Positions 26,033 to 33,992 of a DNA stretch of 52,341 bases are shown here, in pieces; position 1 is the stretch's first letter; each line of letters opens with the position of its first letter. The stretch is from Lachnospiraceae bacterium UBA2860 (lineage in GTDB: Bacteria; Bacillota; Clostridia; Lachnospirales; Lachnospiraceae). The translations under genes were made by a program, and so were the position numbers. A model generated the notes under the pieces. The model saw only the letters and a program-made list of their open reading frames with translations, ran no database searches and was not told the origin of the DNA. Where the stretch lies: the NCBI GenBank assembly GCA_002350625.1, contig DEFE01000037.1, positions 29,632 through 81,972 of the forward strand. The letters are read 5' to 3'.

Positions 26033-27061
26033 ATGTATAAGGATATTCTCCAGAAGCTCACGAACAAAGTCGACTTAAGCGCAGAGGACGTCAGCGAGAT
26101 CATCGCCGACATTCGCGAGGACCGCCTGACGGAAGGCCAGATCTCCGGCTTCCTCGTCGCGCTCGTCATGAAGGGGACAACGCTGCAGGAGACGGCGTAT
26201 TTCGCGAAAGCGATGCGCGAGAACTGCATCCCCATCCGCCCGAACGTCAAGGCGGAGCTCATGGATACCTGCGGCACCGGCGGCGGCCTCTCGACTTATA
26301 ACATCTCCACGGCGACAGCCGTCATCGCGGCCGCGGCAGGCATCCCGGTCGCGAAGCACGGCAGCCGCTCGATCTCCTCTCTGTCCGGCAGCGCCGACGT
26401 CCTCGAGGCCCTCGGCGTCAACATCAACCTCACGCCGGAGCAGGCGGCGCAGCTGATCGAAGAGATCAACATCGCCTTCATCTACGCCCCGCTCTTCCAT
26501 CCCGTGATGGGGAAGGTCCTGCCGCCGGAATCCGCCCTCGGCATCAAGACCATCTTCTACACCATCATCGGCCCGCTCATCAATCCGGCCTTCGCGCCGC
26601 GGCACCTCCTCGGCGTCTATAAGCCCGAGCTCCTCGAGCAGGTCCCCTTCGTCGCGCAGGAAATCGGCTATACCCGCGCGATGTTCGTGCACGGCCTCGA
26701 CGGCCTCGACGAGATCTCCCTTATCGGAAAGACCCGGATCGCCGAGCTGAAGGACGGATCGATCAGGACCTACGAGATCGCGCCGGAAGACTTCGGCCTC
26801 AAAAGATGCACGCTCGACGAGATTAAGACCGGCACGCCGGAGGACAACGCGGCGACCATCCGCGGCGTCTTCGACGGCAGCATCCGCGACGCACGGCGCG
26901 ACGCCGTTCTCTTAAATGCCGCCGGCGCCCTCATCATCGGCGACAAAGCCGCGGACTTCCCGGAGGGCATCAGCAAAGTGGCGGAAATCATCGACAGCGG
27001 CCGCGCCGAGGCGACGCTTAAGGCGCTGGTGGAAAAATCGAACGCATTTTTGAAATCATGA
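26033..27061 (+). CDS. trpD: anthranilate phosphoribosyltransferase
   Basis: Transfers phosphoribose from PRPP to anthranilate, the second step of tryptophan synthesis. 342 residues from the ATG at 26033, supported by AAGGGG at 26021-26026. Motifs: MDTCGTGGGLSTYNIST (PRPP site), KHGSRSISSLSGSADVLEALG, FYTIIGPLINPA and VHGLDGLDEIS. It is the first gene of trpD-trpCF-trpB-trpA. No trpE or trpG is present in the window, so anthranilate synthase must be encoded elsewhere or anthranilate imported. The stop overlaps the trpC start by four bases. Confidence 0.94.
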   Translation: MYKDILQKLTNKVDLSAEDVSEIIADIREDRLTEGQISGFLVALVMKGTTLQETAYFAKAMRENCIPIRPNVKAELMDTCGTGGGLSTYNISTATAVIAAAAGIPVAKHGSRSISSLSGSADVLEALGVNINLTPEQAAQLIEEINIAFIYAPLFHPVMGKVLPPESALGIKTIFYTIIGPLINPAFAPRHLLGVYKPELLEQVPFVAQEIGYTRAMFVHGLDGLDEISLIGKTRIAELKDGSIRTYEIAPEDFGLKRCTLDEIKTGTPEDNAATIRGVFDGSIRDARRDAVLLNAAGALIIGDKAADFPEGISKVAEIIDSGRAEATLKALVEKSNAFLKS

Positions 27062-28536
27062 AATTTCTGGAAAGCTTAAGAAAAACAGCAGCAGCGGGCC
27101 GCATCCCCCTCATCCCGGATATCAAGTGTTATTCCCCGAAGGATGGGGATCTCACGCGCGGCCGCGACATGACGCAGGTGGCCCTTGCCCTGAAAGCGGC
27201 AGGGGCTCCTGTGCTGTCCGTCGTCACGGAGGAAAAGGAGTTTCACGGCTCTCTTGCGCTTCTTAAAAAGATCGCGGACGCGACGGGCCTCCCGATCCTC
27301 CGCAAGGACTTCATCGAGACGGAGGCGGATCTCGATAAGACGCGCGCGGCGGGAGCCGACGCGATCCTGCTCATGTACGCCTGCCTCGGCCGGGAGCGGC
27401 TGCACGCCCTTTATCAGGCGGCCCTCAAAAGGGATCTCACCCCGCTCGTCGAGACGCATACGGCGGAGGAGCTCCGCTGGGCGGCAGAGCTCGGCGCCCC
27501 GCTCGTCGGCATCAACAACCGCAACATCCGCATTCTCGAGAGGGACGACGGCGACGTGTCGCTGTCGGAAAGCCTTCTGAAAACCTTCAAAAACGAAAAT
27601 GCTGCCGCCCCCTTCCTCGTCGTGGAAAGCGCCATCAGGGACGGCGCGGACGTGCGCCGGGCCATAAGAAGCGGCGCGGACGCGGTGCTCGTCGGCACAG
27701 CCATTCTTAAAGCCGATGATCCAGCCTGCGCCTTCCGCCGCATGACAAGGCTTGCCGGCCTCAAGATCTGCGGCCATCAGACGGAAGATGACGTGCGCGC
27801 TTCGCTTACCGCCGGCGCCGATCTCCTGGGCTTCGTCACGGAGTACCCGGTGCCGGTCCGCTGGAATCTCACGGCGGCGCAGGCGGCGCCGCTCCTCGCC
27901 CTCGCGCGCGGCGAAGGCGCCGGATCCGCAGACGGGAAGATGACCGGCAGCTCTTCGGATGCATGCGCGAAGACCTGCCCGATGACCGGCGCCTCTTCGG
28001 CCGGACGCGTAAAGACCTGCATCGTGACCGGCGGCGCCCCAGCGAAGGTCCTCGCCCTCGCGCGGCAGCTCCGCCCGGATTTCGTGCAGCTCCACTACAC
28101 GGAGACCCTCGCGGAGACGCAGGAGATCGCGCGCGCCCTCGCAGCGGACGGCATAGCGGTCATCCGCAGCGTCTCCGGGGACCGCGCGATGCGGAAAGCG
28201 GCCTACGGGACGGACGAGCTCCCGGAGATCATCGATCTTCTCCTGCAAAGCGCGGTCAGCGGCATCCTGCTAGACAGCCGCGACGCCGGAAATGCCGCCC
28301 GCGGAGGCAGCGGCGTCCTTGGCGAGATGGGCGGCGAGCTCACGCCGGCCCTCCGCGACAAGATCCGCGCGGCCGGGAAGCTGCTCATCGTCGGCGGGGG
28401 CATCACCGCGGAAAATGCCGCCGCCGTTTACCGGACATTTGCGCCGGACGTGCTCGACGTCATGACAGGCGCGGAGGACGCAGACGGCAGAAAATCCGCG
28501 GAACGGATCAGGCAATACATCTTGCATTCGACATGA
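27058..28536 (+). CDS. trpCF: fused indole-3-glycerol phosphate synthase / phosphoribosylanthranilate isomerase
   Basis: Steps 3 and 4 of the tryptophan branch on one 492-residue chain. Residues ~1-235 are the IGPS barrel: PDIKCYSPKDGD (the usual Glu of the EIK motif is Asp), LRKDFIETE, LVETHTAEEL, GINNRNI and VVESAIRDG. From ~237 a PRAI-like barrel follows: LKICGHQTEDD with its catalytic Cys, GADLLGFV, VQLHYTE and GILLDSRDAG with its Asp. The PRAI part is divergent and is interrupted at about 292-326 by a three-unit, 14-residue tandem repeat (MTGSSSDACAKTCP / MTGASSAGRVKTCI / VTGG). The start overlaps the trpD stop. Confidence 0.88.
   Translation: MKFLESLRKTAAAGRIPLIPDIKCYSPKDGDLTRGRDMTQVALALKAAGAPVLSVVTEEKEFHGSLALLKKIADATGLPILRKDFIETEADLDKTRAAGADAILLMYACLGRERLHALYQAALKRDLTPLVETHTAEELRWAAELGAPLVGINNRNIRILERDDGDVSLSESLLKTFKNENAAAPFLVVESAIRDGADVRRAIRSGADAVLVGTAILKADDPACAFRRMTRLAGLKICGHQTEDDVRASLTAGADLLGFVTEYPVPVRWNLTAAQAAPLLALARGEGAGSADGKMTGSSSDACAKTCPMTGASSAGRVKTCIVTGGAPAKVLALARQLRPDFVQLHYTETLAETQEIARALAADGIAVIRSVSGDRAMRKAAYGTDELPEIIDLLLQSAVSGILLDSRDAGNAARGGSGVLGEMGGELTPALRDKIRAAGKLLIVGGGITAENAAAVYRTFAPDVLDVMTGAEDADGRKSAERIRQYILHST
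27939..28032 (+). repeat. in-frame 42-bp tandem repeat inside trpCF
   Basis: GATGACCGGC or a one-base variant recurs at 27939, 27981 and 28023, an exact 42-base (14-codon) period, within the PRAI half of the fusion. Confidence 0.88.
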
Positions 28537-28599
28537 CTTCAATCAGATACAACAGTAAATCAGGCTTCGGAATTCGGACTTTTGGAGGAGGAACGAGAC

Positions 28600-29784
28600 A
28601 TGACAAAAGGACGCTTCGGCATTCACGGAGGCCAGTACATCCCTGAGACGCTCATGAACGCCGTGATCGAACTGGAAGAAGCGTATAACCATTTCAGCAA
28701 ATCGCCGGAGTTTCAGGCGGAGCTCACCGCGCTCCTCAACGACTACGCGGGCCGGCCCTCGCTTCTCTACGAGGCGAAGAAGATGACCGCGGACCTCGGC
28801 GGCGCGAAGATCTACTTAAAGCGCGAGGACTTAAACCACACGGGCGCGCACAAGATCAACAATGTGCTCGGGCAGGCGCTCCTCGCGAAGAAAATGGGCA
28901 AGACGCGCCTCATCGCGGAGACCGGCGCCGGGCAGCACGGCGTCGCGACGGCCACAGCCGCGGCCCTCATCGGCATGGAATGCGTCGTCTTCATGGGCGA
29001 GGAGGACACGAAGCGGCAGGCCCTCAACGTCTACCGCATGCGCCTGCTCGGCGCGGAAGTGATCCCGGTCACCTCCGGCACCGCCACGCTGAAGGACGCT
29101 GTCTCCGAGGCGATGCGCGAGTGGACGAGCCGGATCGCCGACACGCATTACTGCCTCGGCTCCGTCATGGGCCCGCACCCCTTCCCGACGATCGTGCGCG
29201 ACTTCCAGGCCGTCATTTCCTCCGAGATCAAAGCCCAGATGCTCGAGAAGGAAGGCCGGCTGCCGGACGCCGTCGTCGCCTGCGTGGGCGGCGGCTCGAA
29301 CGCCATCGGCAGCTTCTACCATTTCATTGAGGACAAAGACGTGCGCCTCATCGGCTGCGAGGCGGCCGGCCGCGGGATCGACACCTTCGAGACCGCCGCC
29401 ACGATCAGCACCGGGAGGGAGGGCATCTTCCACGGCATGAAATCCTACTTCTGCCAGGATGAGGACGGCCAGATCGCGCCGGTCTACTCGATCTCCGCGG
29501 GCCTCGATTACCCGGGGATCGGCCCGGAGCACGCCTATCTCCACGACATCGGCCGGGCCGAATACGTGCCGGTCACCGACGACGAGGCGGTGGAAGCCTT
29601 CGAGTACCTCTCCCGCACGGAGGGCATCATCCCGGCGATCGAATCGGCGCACGCCGTCTCCTGGGCGATGAAAAACGCGCCTGCCATGGGAAAGGACAAA
29701 ATCATCGTCATCACGATATCCGGAAGAGGCGACAAGGACTGCGCAGCCATCGCGCGCTACAGAGGAGAAGACATTCATGAGTAG
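28600..29784 (+). CDS. trpB: tryptophan synthase beta chain (TrpB1)
   Basis: Condenses indole, channelled from TrpA, with serine using PLP. 394 residues from the ATG at 28600, behind GGAGGAGG (28584-28591). Motifs: GGQYIPETLMNA, LNHTGAHKINN (PLP lysine Lys85), ETGAGQHGVATATAA, CVGGGSNAIGSFY and the C-terminal SGRGDKD. Length and motifs are of the conventional TrpA-dependent type, unlike the paralogue at 11587. It overlaps trpA by eight bases. Confidence 0.95.
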   Translation: MTKGRFGIHGGQYIPETLMNAVIELEEAYNHFSKSPEFQAELTALLNDYAGRPSLLYEAKKMTADLGGAKIYLKREDLNHTGAHKINNVLGQALLAKKMGKTRLIAETGAGQHGVATATAAALIGMECVVFMGEEDTKRQALNVYRMRLLGAEVIPVTSGTATLKDAVSEAMREWTSRIADTHYCLGSVMGPHPFPTIVRDFQAVISSEIKAQMLEKEGRLPDAVVACVGGGSNAIGSFYHFIEDKDVRLIGCEAAGRGIDTFETAATISTGREGIFHGMKSYFCQDEDGQIAPVYSISAGLDYPGIGPEHAYLHDIGRAEYVPVTDDEAVEAFEYLSRTEGIIPAIESAHAVSWAMKNAPAMGKDKIIVITISGRGDKDCAAIARYRGEDIHE

Positions 29785-30547
29785 AATAAAAGAGGCATTT
29801 GCGAAAGGAAAAGCATTCATCCCCTTCATCACCTGCGGGGACCCCGATCTTGAGACGACAGAAGCAGTCGTGATGGCGGCCATCGAAAATGGCGCCGACC
29901 TCGTCGAGCTCGGCATCCCCTTCTCCGACCCGACCGCCGAGGGCCCCGTGATCCAGGCGGCGAACCTCCGCGCGCTGACGGGCGGCGTGACCACCGCGCA
30001 GATCTTCGGCCTCGTGCGCCGGCTCCGCGAAAAGACGGACGTTCCCCTCGTCTTCATGACCTACGCCAATGTCGTCTTCTCGCGCGGCGCGGAGAGCTTC
30101 ATCAGAAGCTGCAGCGAGGCCGGCGTCGACGGGCTCATCCTCCCGGACCTGCCCTTCGAGGAAAAAGCCGAATTCCTGCCCTTTAGCAGAAAGTATGGCG
30201 TCGATCTCATCTCGCTCATCGCCCCGACCTCCGCGAACCGCATCGCGATGATTGCGAAGGAGGCGGAAGGATTCATCTACCTCGTCTCGAGCCTCGGCGT
30301 GACCGGGACGCGTGCGGAGATCACGACCGATCTCAAATCCATCGTCTCCGTGATCCGTGAGAACACCGACGTGCCCTGCGCGATCGGCTTCGGCATCTCC
30401 ACGCCGGACATGGCGGCGCGCATGGCGCAGGAGGCCGACGGCGTCATCGTCGGGTCGGCGATCATCAAAATCCTGGCCGCGCGCGGGCGGGAGGCGGCGC
30501 CTTATGTGGGGTCATTCGTAAAAGATATGAAAGACGCCATTTGCTAA
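29777..30547 (+). CDS. trpA: tryptophan synthase alpha chain
   Basis: Cleaves indole-3-glycerol phosphate to indole, passed to TrpB through the tunnel of the complex. 256 residues. Catalytic Glu in LVELGIPFSDPTAEGPVIQ and Asp in the same stretch (SDP) are present, as are GLILPDLPFEE, LIAPTSANR, YLVSSLGVTGTR and the phosphate-binding GFGISTPD and GVIVGSAI. Its start lies inside the trpB 3' end, so the two are translationally coupled. It is the last gene of the operon. Confidence 0.95.
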   Translation: MSRIKEAFAKGKAFIPFITCGDPDLETTEAVVMAAIENGADLVELGIPFSDPTAEGPVIQAANLRALTGGVTTAQIFGLVRRLREKTDVPLVFMTYANVVFSRGAESFIRSCSEAGVDGLILPDLPFEEKAEFLPFSRKYGVDLISLIAPTSANRIAMIAKEAEGFIYLVSSLGVTGTRAEITTDLKSIVSVIRENTDVPCAIGFGISTPDMAARMAQEADGVIVGSAIIKILAARGREAAPYVGSFVKDMKDAIC

Positions 30548-30560
30548 GAAATGCATTGTA

Positions 30561-30589
30561 TTGTCAGGACTGCCGGGAAGTGATAGAAT
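30561..30589 (+). promoter_or_regulatory. glmS promoter
   Basis: TTGTCA (30561-30566), exactly 17 bases, TAGAAT (30584-30589), preceded by TGA (extended -10). The start near 30596 lies upstream of the hairpin at 30615-30659, so that hairpin would be part of the glmS leader. Confidence 0.6.
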
Positions 30590-30614
30590 ACATCCCGTCA
30601 AAGCGGAAAGGCGA

Positions 30615-30659
30615 AGGCGCCGCCTGTGCGATGTCACAGCCGGCGCCTGATTGTTTTTA
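30615..30659 (+). terminator. strong hairpin plus T run between trpA and glmS
   Basis: AGGCGCCG-CCTGTG pairs with CACAG-CCGGCGCCT around a short loop and is followed by TTGTTTTT. It can end trp read-through. Because the glmS promoter lies before it, it may also attenuate glmS. Confidence 0.8.
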
Positions 30660-30730
30660 TGAGCGGATCGCTTTTGTGCGATGACTGTTTTATGAACAGA
30701 CTGCATATTTGAGATGGAGGATAAGCGGAT

Positions 30731-32569
30731 ATGTGTGGAATCGTCGGATACGTAGGGAAAAAGCAGGCGGCCCCGGTGCTCTTAAGCGGCCTTGCAAAAC
30801 TCGAATACCGCGGCTATGACTCGGCCGGACTCGCCGTCAGGGAGGGCGACCGCCCCGTGGAAATCGTCAAGGCGAAAGGACGGCTGAAGGTCCTCGCGGA
30901 GAAAACGGATAACGGCCACGCGCTCGCCGGCCGCTGCGGCATCGGCCACACGAGGTGGGCGACGCACGGCGAGCCCTCGGAGAACAACGCGCACCCGCAC
31001 ATGAGCGACGACCAGAACGTCGTCGGCGTGCACAACGGCATCATAGAGAACTACCAGGAGCTGAAGGACAAGCTCCTTCGCAAGGGCTACAAGTTCTACT
31101 CCGAGACGGACACGGAAGTCGCCGTGAAGCTCGTCGATTACTACTATAAGAAGTACAACATCGGCCCCGTCGACGCGATCGCGAAGGCGATGGTCCGCAT
31201 CCGCGGCTCCTACGCGCTCGCCATTCTCTTCCGCGACTATCCCGACCAGGTCTGGGCCGCGAGAAAAGACTCCCCGATGATCATCGGCCTCGAGGACGAC
31301 GCCGCGTATCTGGCCTCCGACGTGCCGGCGATTCTCAAATACACGAACCACGTCTACTACATCGGCAACCTCGAGATGGCCTGCCTCAAGGAAGACAGCG
31401 TGACCTTCTACAACCTCGACGGCGACACGGTGGAGAAAGAACTCACCGAGATCGAATGGGACGCCGAAGCGGCCGAGAAGGGCGGCTTCGAGCACTTCAT
31501 GATGAAGGAGATCCACGAGCAGCCGAAGGCCGTCAGAGACACGATCCACGCCGGCGTGAAGGACGGGCAGATCGACCTCAGCGAAGTCGGCCTCACGGAC
31601 GACGTGATCCGCGAGATCAGCGACATCGTCTTCGTCGCCTGCGGCTCCGCGTACCACGTGGGCATCGCCGGGCAGTACATCATGGAGGACCTCGCGCGGA
31701 TCCCGGTCCGCGTGGAGCTCGCCAGCGAGTTCCGCTACCGGAAGCCGCTGCTTAAAGAAAAGACCCTCGTCATCGTCATCAGCCAGAGCGGGGAGACCGC
31801 CGACTCACTCGCCGCGCTCCGCGAGGCGAAGGCGGACGGCATCCGCACCCTCGGCATCGTCAACGTCGTCGGCAGCTCCATCGCCCGCGAGGCGGACAAC
31901 GTCTTCTACACCCTCGCCGGACCGGAGATCGCGGTGGCGACGACAAAAGCCTACAGCACGCAGCTCGCCGCGGTGTACCTCCTCGCGATGAAATTCGCGC
32001 TCGTAAGAGGCGAAATCAGTGCCGAAAAATGCGCGGACATGCTCGCCGAGCTCATGACCATCCCGGACAAAATCGAGCGCGTCCTTGAGGACAAAGAGCG
32101 CATCCAGTGGTTCGCCGCCAAATACGCCAACGCTAAAGACGTCTTCCAGATCGGGCGCGGCCTCGACTACGCGATCTGCCTCGAGGGGAGCCTTAAGATG
32201 AAAGAAATCAGCTACATCCACTCCGAGGCCTACGCGGCCGGCGAGCTCAAGCACGGGACCATCAGCCTCATCGAGGACGGGACGCTCGTGATCGGCGTGC
32301 TGACGCAGAAAGGCCTCTACGAGAAGACCCTCAGCAACATGGTCGAAGTCAAGAGCCGCGGCGCCTACCTCATGGGCCTTACGAGCTACGGCAACTACGG
32401 CGTCGAGGACACCGCCGACTTCACCGTCTACATCCCGAAGACCGACGAGCACTTCGCGACCTCCCTCGCGGTGATCCCGCTGCAGCTCATGGGCTATTAC
32501 CTGAGCGTCGCCCGCGGCCTCGACGTCGACAAGCCGAGAAACCTGGCAAAGTCCGTGACGGTGGAGTAA
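30731..32569 (+). CDS. glmS: glutamine-fructose-6-phosphate aminotransferase (isomerizing)
   Basis: Makes glucosamine-6-phosphate, the entry to peptidoglycan amino sugars. 612 residues. The N-terminal glutaminase half begins with the catalytic Cys2 (MCGIVGYVG) and has GIGHTRWATHGEPSENNAHPH. The C-terminal half has two SIS domains (FVACGSAYHVG, ISQSGETADSLAAL, VATTKAYSTQ) and ends KPRNLAKSVTVE. GGAGG at 30716-30720 supports the start. No glmS ribozyme is recognisable in the short leader, which instead contains the terminator-like hairpin and a small ATCGC/GCGAT stem. Confidence 0.96.
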   Translation: MCGIVGYVGKKQAAPVLLSGLAKLEYRGYDSAGLAVREGDRPVEIVKAKGRLKVLAEKTDNGHALAGRCGIGHTRWATHGEPSENNAHPHMSDDQNVVGVHNGIIENYQELKDKLLRKGYKFYSETDTEVAVKLVDYYYKKYNIGPVDAIAKAMVRIRGSYALAILFRDYPDQVWAARKDSPMIIGLEDDAAYLASDVPAILKYTNHVYYIGNLEMACLKEDSVTFYNLDGDTVEKELTEIEWDAEAAEKGGFEHFMMKEIHEQPKAVRDTIHAGVKDGQIDLSEVGLTDDVIREISDIVFVACGSAYHVGIAGQYIMEDLARIPVRVELASEFRYRKPLLKEKTLVIVISQSGETADSLAALREAKADGIRTLGIVNVVGSSIAREADNVFYTLAGPEIAVATTKAYSTQLAAVYLLAMKFALVRGEISAEKCADMLAELMTIPDKIERVLEDKERIQWFAAKYANAKDVFQIGRGLDYAICLEGSLKMKEISYIHSEAYAAGELKHGTISLIEDGTLVIGVLTQKGLYEKTLSNMVEVKSRGAYLMGLTSYGNYGVEDTADFTVYIPKTDEHFATSLAVIPLQLMGYYLSVARGLDVDKPRNLAKSVTVE

Positions 32570-32572
32570 GCA

Positions 32573-32602
32573 TTGCCAAGTGTGAGGAAGAAGTGATATA
32601 CT
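32573..32602 (+). promoter_or_regulatory. promoter of the DUF3798 transporter operon
   Basis: TTGCCA (32573-32578), 18 bases, TATACT (32597-32602) with TGA directly before the -10. It starts four bases after the glmS stop. Confidence 0.65.
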
Positions 32603-32661
32603 AAAGTCCGATTCTGTCCGTTTTTACGGGCAATATAGATTCTATCAAGGAGGGAAAAAAG

Positions 32662-33924
32662 TTGAGAAAAGTTTTAGGCGTATTTCTGGCAGCGGCCATG
32701 ACACTGTCCATGACAGCGTCCGTATTCGCTGCTGAGGTCGAGACGATCGACCTCGGTGAGGAAGAGTCCGTTGAGGCGGAAGCGGAAGCGACCGACGAAA
32801 GCGGAGAAGCCGGCGACTATCACATCGGTATCGTCACGGGTTCCGTCTCACAGTCAGAGGATGACAGACGAGGCGCCGAGGCGTTCCAGGAGATGTACGG
32901 CGAAGACAGAGTGACTTTGGCGATTTATCCGGACAACTTCACCGAAGAGCTCGAGACCACGATTCAGACGATCGTCAATCTGTCCGATGACCCGGAGATG
33001 AAGGCGATCATCGTCAACCAGGCGATCCCCGGCACGACCGAGGCGTTCCGCCAGATCAAAGAAAGACGCCCCGACATCATCTGCATCGCCGGCGAGTCCC
33101 ACGAGGACCTTCCGGAGATCGGCAGCGCGGCAGATCTCGTCTGCAACAACGACTTCGTGGCCCGCGGCTACCTGATCATCCGCACGGCGCATGAGCTCGG
33201 ATGCGACACCTTCGTGCACATCTCCTTCCCGCGCCATCTGTCCTATGAGACGATGAGCCGCCGCGTGGCGATCATGAAGGCCGCCTGCGAAGAGTTCGGC
33301 ATGGAGTTCGTCATGGAATCCGCTCCGGACCCGACGACGGACGTAGGCGTACCGGGTGCGCAGGCATACATCCTTGAGCACGTTCCGGAGTGGGTCGAGA
33401 AGTACGGCACGAATTCCGCTTACTTCTGCACGAACGACGCGCACACGGAGCCGCTTCTCAAGCAGCTGCTTGAGTACGGCGGATACTTCATCGAAGCTGA
33501 CCTTCCGTCTCCGCTCATGGGCTATCCGGGAGCGCTCGGCCTTGACCTCACAGAGGAAGCCGGCGACTTCGAGAAGATCCTTGCGAAGGTTGAAGAAGCT
33601 GTCGTTGAAAAGGGCGGCGCCGGCAGATTCGGCACATGGGCATACTCCTATGGCTACACGGTTTCCGCAGGTCTTGCGCAGCACGCCATGAACGTCATCG
33701 ACGGCGTCTCCGAGCTCGATAACATCGACGACATCGCCAAAGCGTATCAGGTGTTCTCACCGAACGCGGCGTGGAACGGCTCCACGTACACGAACGCTGA
33801 CACGGGCGTCAAGCTCGACAACGTGTTCCTTGTCTATCAGGATACCTATATCATGGGCGACCCGGGCTACTACATGGGATCAACCGAGATCGAGGTTCCG
33901 GAGAAATACTTCACCACCAAATAA
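32662..33924 (+). CDS. DUF3798 periplasmic-binding-like protein of an ABC transporter
   Basis: Exported solute-binding protein, 420 residues, TTG start behind AGGAGGG (32648-32654). Signal peptide MRKVLGVFLAAAMTLSMTA with cleavage near VFAAEV, then an acidic linker to ~50. The body has the type I binding-protein fold seen in DUF3798: YHIGIVTGSVSQSEDDRRGAE, the FPRHLSYETMSRR motif and AYFCTNDAHTEPLLKQ. It heads an operon with an RbsA-like ATPase, two RbsC-like permeases and a small membrane protein. The ligand is not known to me; sugar or nucleoside-like molecules are suggested by the ATPase and permease families. There is no lipobox. Confidence 0.85.
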   Translation: MRKVLGVFLAAAMTLSMTASVFAAEVETIDLGEEESVEAEAEATDESGEAGDYHIGIVTGSVSQSEDDRRGAEAFQEMYGEDRVTLAIYPDNFTEELETTIQTIVNLSDDPEMKAIIVNQAIPGTTEAFRQIKERRPDIICIAGESHEDLPEIGSAADLVCNNDFVARGYLIIRTAHELGCDTFVHISFPRHLSYETMSRRVAIMKAACEEFGMEFVMESAPDPTTDVGVPGAQAYILEHVPEWVEKYGTNSAYFCTNDAHTEPLLKQLLEYGGYFIEADLPSPLMGYPGALGLDLTEEAGDFEKILAKVEEAVVEKGGAGRFGTWAYSYGYTVSAGLAQHAMNVIDGVSELDNIDDIAKAYQVFSPNAAWNGSTYTNADTGVKLDNVFLVYQDTYIMGDPGYYMGSTEIEVPEKYFTTK

Positions 33925-33992
33925 TAACGGATACAATGAGAGGAGGGGGAGTGGCATTCGCTGCTCCCCCTGCCTTATGGAAGGCCTAAGAC

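Noticed and set aside
30590..30730. glmS ribozyme
   Set aside because: The leader is only about 135 bases and lacks the conserved ribozyme core; a simple hairpin explains its strongest structure.
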